Both the position numbers and the translations under genes were made by a program. This document shows, piece after piece, positions 31,301 to 34,110 of a stretch of DNA of 34,110 nucleotides. The notes beneath the pieces are model-generated. The model saw only the letters and a program-made list of their open reading frames with translations. It had not been told where the DNA came from and ran no database searches. This stretch comes from an uncultured Acidobacteriia bacterium (GTDB lineage Bacteria; Acidobacteriota; Terriglobia; Bryobacterales; Bryobacteraceae): the NCBI GenBank assembly GCA_903907865.1, contig CAIVPR010000030.1, forward strand, positions 1 to 34,110, given 5' to 3'. How positions within the stretch are numbered: the stretch's first letter is position 1; every line of letters starts with the position of its first letter.

Positions 31301-33292
31301 ATGTCCTCGCTCGTGCCCGTTGCCGCCGCGACCCGTCGACTCTTGCAGATGCCTGCACCGAGCCTCTGGCTGATCTTGTCCCTGACCTGCCCGTGCGGCT
31401 TGCAGGCTGAAAACCACGACGCTCTCAAGGCCGACGCCAGCCAGTACTTTCGTGACCAGGTCACGCCCTTCGTTAAGACATATTGCCTTCCCTGCCACCG
31501 CAGCGAACGCCCCACAAGGGCCGGAGTGAATTTCACGCCAGCCCTCAAGACGCCCGAACACGCGGCCTTTACCGAAAACTGGAAGAAGGCCGACGTCCGG
31601 GTCCGTGCACACGACATGCCGCCCAAAGGGGCGAAACAGCCGTCCGACGAGGAGCGGCAGACGTTCGCGGGGTGGTTGCCCCGCCTGAAGTACCTTAGCG
31701 ACAAAGATCCCGGCCCTTTCGTCATCCGGCGCCTCACCAAAACCGAGTACGCCAACACCCTCCACGATCTCTTCGGCGTGCCCCCGTCCATCGCCGATGG
31801 ACTGCCCGATGAAGTCTCGGGCCAGGGCTACCTCAATTCGCTCTCGCCGCTCCAGCTCGAACAATATCTCGCGATCGCCGACAATGTCCTCCGCCAGATT
31901 GTCGCGCCGCCCGGCCGTCGCCGCACCGACCTCGAAAAGCGCCTGTTCGGCCCGTCGTCGAAGCCCTCCGGCAACCCTCGCCGCGCCGCCCGGGAAATCG
32001 CCCGGTCTCTCGCCCGCAAAGCCTTCCGCCGGCCACCCACCGAGACCGAACTCGACACTCTGGTCGCCACCTTCGACCTCGGCACACGCAACAAACTCCC
32101 CTGGCAGCAGGCGCTCGGCCTCATGCTGAAGGGCATCCTCGTTTCGCCCCAGTTCCTGTTCATCACTCCCGCCCGCGATGCCGAAACCAATACCGGCATC
32201 ACCCCGCTCGACGACTACCAGCTCGCCTCCCGTTTGTCTTATTTCCTCTGGGCAACCATGCCCGACGCGGAACTCATGACTCTCGCCGACCGCGGCGAAC
32301 TCCACAAACCCGCGGTTCTTCAGGCGCAGACCAAACGCCTCCTCGACGATCCCCGTTCCCGCGCTCTGTTCGATGGCTTCGGCGCCCAGTGGCTGAACGT
32401 CGGCGGCCTCCAGCGCCAGACCTTCGACCCCGCTCTCTTCCCGCAGATGACCCCCGCCCTGCGCCAGGCCATGTATGACGAAGTCCGGCTGTTCTTCCAG
32501 AGCATCGTCCGGGACAACGAGCCCGCGATTCGTTTCGTCGACAGCAATTACACCTATCTCAATGGGACCCTCGCGCCGATTTATGGCCTCGAAAAAACCA
32601 TCCAGGGACCCGAAATGCGCAGGGTCGCGCTGAGCGACACCCATCGCGGAGGAGTGCTGGGCATGCCCGGCATTCTGGCGGCCACCTCTTTGCCCAATCG
32701 CACCAGCCCGGTGAAGCGCGGCGTGTGGGTGCTCGAACAGGTGCTCGGCGAACACGTGCCTGCCCCTCCGCCGGACGTCCCGGCGTTGGATAAGCAGGAT
32801 CCGGCAGCGGTCGCGCGGCTCACAATGCGGCAGCGGACCGAACTCCATCGCACCAATCCCGTCTGCGCCAATTGCCATCAGATTCTCGACCCCATCGGGT
32901 TCGGTCTCGAGAAATTCGATGCCATCGGACGCTGGCGGGACCGTGACACCAATGGCGAGGCCATCGATTCATCCGGTGAACTGCCTGGCCGTGAAGGGCC
33001 CGGCAGTGAAGGGTCAAGACCGAAGCGCTTTTCAGGCCCGGCCGATCTGAAAGCCATCATCGCCGAACGCAACCGCGACGTGGCACGCAATCTGGTCGAG
33101 AAGATGCTGGCCTACGCGTTGGGCCGCAAGCTCGAAGGCTACGACGAAATCGTGGTGGATGACCTGATGCGCGATCTTGCCGGGGGTGAAGGTAGGAATG
33201 ACGACTACCGAATGCGGGCCATTGTCACCGGCGTTGTTACCAGTTATCCTTTTACGTATAGGCGCATCGAAGCGCAGAGGAGGCTCCCATGA
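31301..33292 (+). CDS. DUF1587/DUF1592/DUF1588/DUF1585 cytochrome-like protein
   Basis: A 663-residue secreted protein of the planctomycete-cytochrome type. The signal sequence is near [15 protein letters not shown]; Met17 is an alternative start, but AAGGAC before ATG 31301 supports the longer form. An N-terminal cytochrome-like motif has Cys62-LP-Cys65-His66 and DMPPKG as a likely Met ligand. Then come DUF1587 ([20 protein letters not shown]), DUF1592 ([18 protein letters not shown]), DUF1588 with a second Cys522-AN-Cys525-His526 ([19 protein letters not shown]) and DUF1585 at the C-terminus ([19 protein letters not shown]). The family is abundant in Planctomycetes, Verrucomicrobia and Acidobacteria and is nearly always paired with DUF1552. 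The biochemical role is not established; haem-based electron transfer is inferred. Confidence 0.93.
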   Translation: MSSLVPVAAATRRLLQMPAPSLWLILSLTCPCGLQAENHDALKADASQYFRDQVTPFVKTYCLPCHRSERPTRAGVNFTPALKTPEHAAFTENWKKADVRVRAHDMPPKGAKQPSDEERQTFAGWLPRLKYLSDKDPGPFVIRRLTKTEYANTLHDLFGVPPSIADGLPDEVSGQGYLNSLSPLQLEQYLAIADNVLRQIVAPPGRRRTDLEKRLFGPSSKPSGNPRRAAREIARSLARKAFRRPPTETELDTLVATFDLGTRNKLPWQQALGLMLKGILVSPQFLFITPARDAETNTGITPLDDYQLASRLSYFLWATMPDAELMTLADRGELHKPAVLQAQTKRLLDDPRSRALFDGFGAQWLNVGGLQRQTFDPALFPQMTPALRQAMYDEVRLFFQSIVRDNEPAIRFVDSNYTYLNGTLAPIYGLEKTIQGPEMRRVALSDTHRGGVLGMPGILAATSLPNRTSPVKRGVWVLEQVLGEHVPAPPPDVPALDKQDPAAVARLTMRQRTELHRTNPVCANCHQILDPIGFGLEKFDAIGRWRDRDTNGEAIDSSGELPGREGPGSEGSRPKRFSGPADLKAIIAERNRDVARNLVEKMLAYALGRKLEGYDEIVVDDLMRDLAGGEGRNDDYRMRAIVTGVVTSYPFTYRRIEAQRRLP

Positions 33293-34110
33293 GCAGAATG
33301 AACCGGCGGGCTTGTCTGAAGGGGTTGGGTATGAACGCGGTGGGCGTTTCCCTCGCCCTGCCATGGATGGAATCCCTGGGTTGGGCCGGCGTCCCGGCGG
33401 GCAAGGCGGACAAGCCGCCCGTGCGCTTGGGCTTCATGTACATGCCGCACGGCGTGATCATGAATGAGTTCTGGCCGACCAGTCCGGAGAGCTTCCTCTC
33501 GTCGCCGCAGCCGGCTCTGGCATCGTTGCGCCCGGTACTGGATCAGTGCGTCGTCATGAAGGGGATTTCCGGCGTGCCCATCGCGCCCTTCAGCGGGGCT
33601 CCGCACGCACTCGAGCTGTCTACCTGGCTGACGGCGACGTTGCCGGCACCCGAAAAGCGGAACGAGATCAATATCGCCATTTCCGCGGACCAGATCGCAG
33701 CCAACCACGTGGGCGCGTTCACGGCCCTGCCCTCGCTGGAACTGGCCACGATGCCCCAAACCTGGAAAGAGAACCAGGAAGGCCTCAACGAGGGCTATTA
33801 CTCGCATTGCAGCTTCAGTTCCCCCACGCAGGCCGTGCCGGCCGAGGTCAATCCGCGCAACGTCCTGAACCGGCTCGCCAACAAACAGGAGCCGAAGAAC
33901 GCGCAGGGGTCGGCACCACTGAGCGAACTGGACCGCAGCCTGCTGGACGTCGTGCTGGGCGGCGCGCGGGACCTCCGCAAGACCCTGCCCGTCTCCGACC
34001 AGCGCAAGCTCGATGAATACCTCGACAGCGTGCGCTCCGTCGAACGGCGCATCGCCGCCATCGAGGCCCGGCAGAAGGAGGCCGCCCTCGAGAAGGCCGG
34101 CGTCAGCCAG
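33289..34110 (+). CDS. DUF1552 protein, Tat-exported (runs off window)
   Basis: The first 274 codons of a DUF1552 protein, cut by the window edge. The start ATG overlaps the DUF1592 stop by four bases (ATGA) with GAGGAGG as ribosome site, so the two genes are translationally coupled. The N-terminus ([26 protein letters not shown]) begins with a twin-arginine signal, split here as [10 protein letters not shown] and a hydrophobic part. [29 protein letters not shown] and [11 protein letters not shown] are typical of the family. The function is unknown; the partner with two CxxCH motifs suggests a periplasmic redox or hydrolytic complex. Confidence 0.95.
   Translation, partial: MSRMNRRACLKGLGMNAVGVSLALPWMESLGWAGVPAGKADKPPVRLGFMYMPHGVIMNEFWPTSPESFLSSPQPALASLRPVLDQCVVMKGISGVPIAPFSGAPHALELSTWLTATLPAPEKRNEINIAISADQIAANHVGAFTALPSLELATMPQTWKENQEGLNEGYYSHCSFSSPTQAVPAEVNPRNVLNRLANKQEPKNAQGSAPLSELDRSLLDVVLGGARDLRKTLPVSDQRKLDEYLDSVRSVERRIAAIEARQKEAALEKAGVSQ

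Overview
The window looks like chromosomal DNA of a GC-rich bacterium of the Acidobacteriota, probably near Bryobacterales/Solibacter. The clearest pointer is the C-terminal third of the gene at 1745-4786, which reads as the 'Solibacter uncharacterized C-terminal domain' (TIGR03437). Paired DUF1592/DUF1552 genes, a DUF7948-type module and small intergenic stem-loops with the core GACCGCGAGGGAG fit the same group. This placement is inference from family knowledge. I see no rRNA, tRNA, CRISPR array, insertion sequence or prophage.

Layout. 1-8.9 kb: a multi-pass GT-C-like membrane protein divergent from a secreted S53 (sedolisin/kumamolisin) protease; an aldo/keto reductase and a secreted creatininase-family hydrolase in one minus-strand unit; a FemAB/BioF2-type GNAT protein; and a Uma2-family PD-(D/E)XK protein. 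8.9-13.2 kb: a gene-poor, lower-GC stretch, then a 1229-residue membrane-anchored protein built from 11 tandem Ig-like repeats. 13.2-14.8 kb: an unlinked MurG-like glycosyltransferase flanked by dispersed repeats. 14.8-23.2 kb: on the minus strand, ECF sigma factor, anti-sigma factor, a secreted Cys-rich protein, a YVTN beta-propeller and a PQQ-type sugar dehydrogenase with a cytochrome c domain; a TonB-dependent receptor points away from the sigma factor. 23.2-25.1 kb: a gene graveyard with a small membrane protein, a VapBC-like pair whose toxin carries an amber codon, a caspase-like remnant, and a stand-alone DUF7948-like secreted module. 25.1-34.1 kb: an M1 metallopeptidase, a PfkB sugar kinase, the lipid II flippase MurJ, a coiled-coil/zinc-ribbon protein, and a DUF1592-DUF1552 pair running off the window.

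Most interesting unit. The sigma and TonB-receptor genes diverge from a 34-bp-arm, nearly perfect palindrome, so both genes have almost identical upstream DNA. Its key elements, TGAACAAAC and GGAAC starting exactly 20 bp apart, recur upstream of the YVTN/PQQ dehydrogenase pair. This suggests one ECF regulon joining outer-membrane uptake, extracytoplasmic sensing and periplasmic oxidation. The anti-sigma factor has an uncommon outer domain: it resembles an HNH (beta-beta-alpha metal) nuclease whose general-base His is replaced by Tyr, so it may be a sensor made from a dead nuclease.

Dispersed repeats. Five related stem-loops occur, all in intergenic DNA. A separate pair of about 110-bp elements lies in inverted orientation at 4.8 and 14.6 kb.
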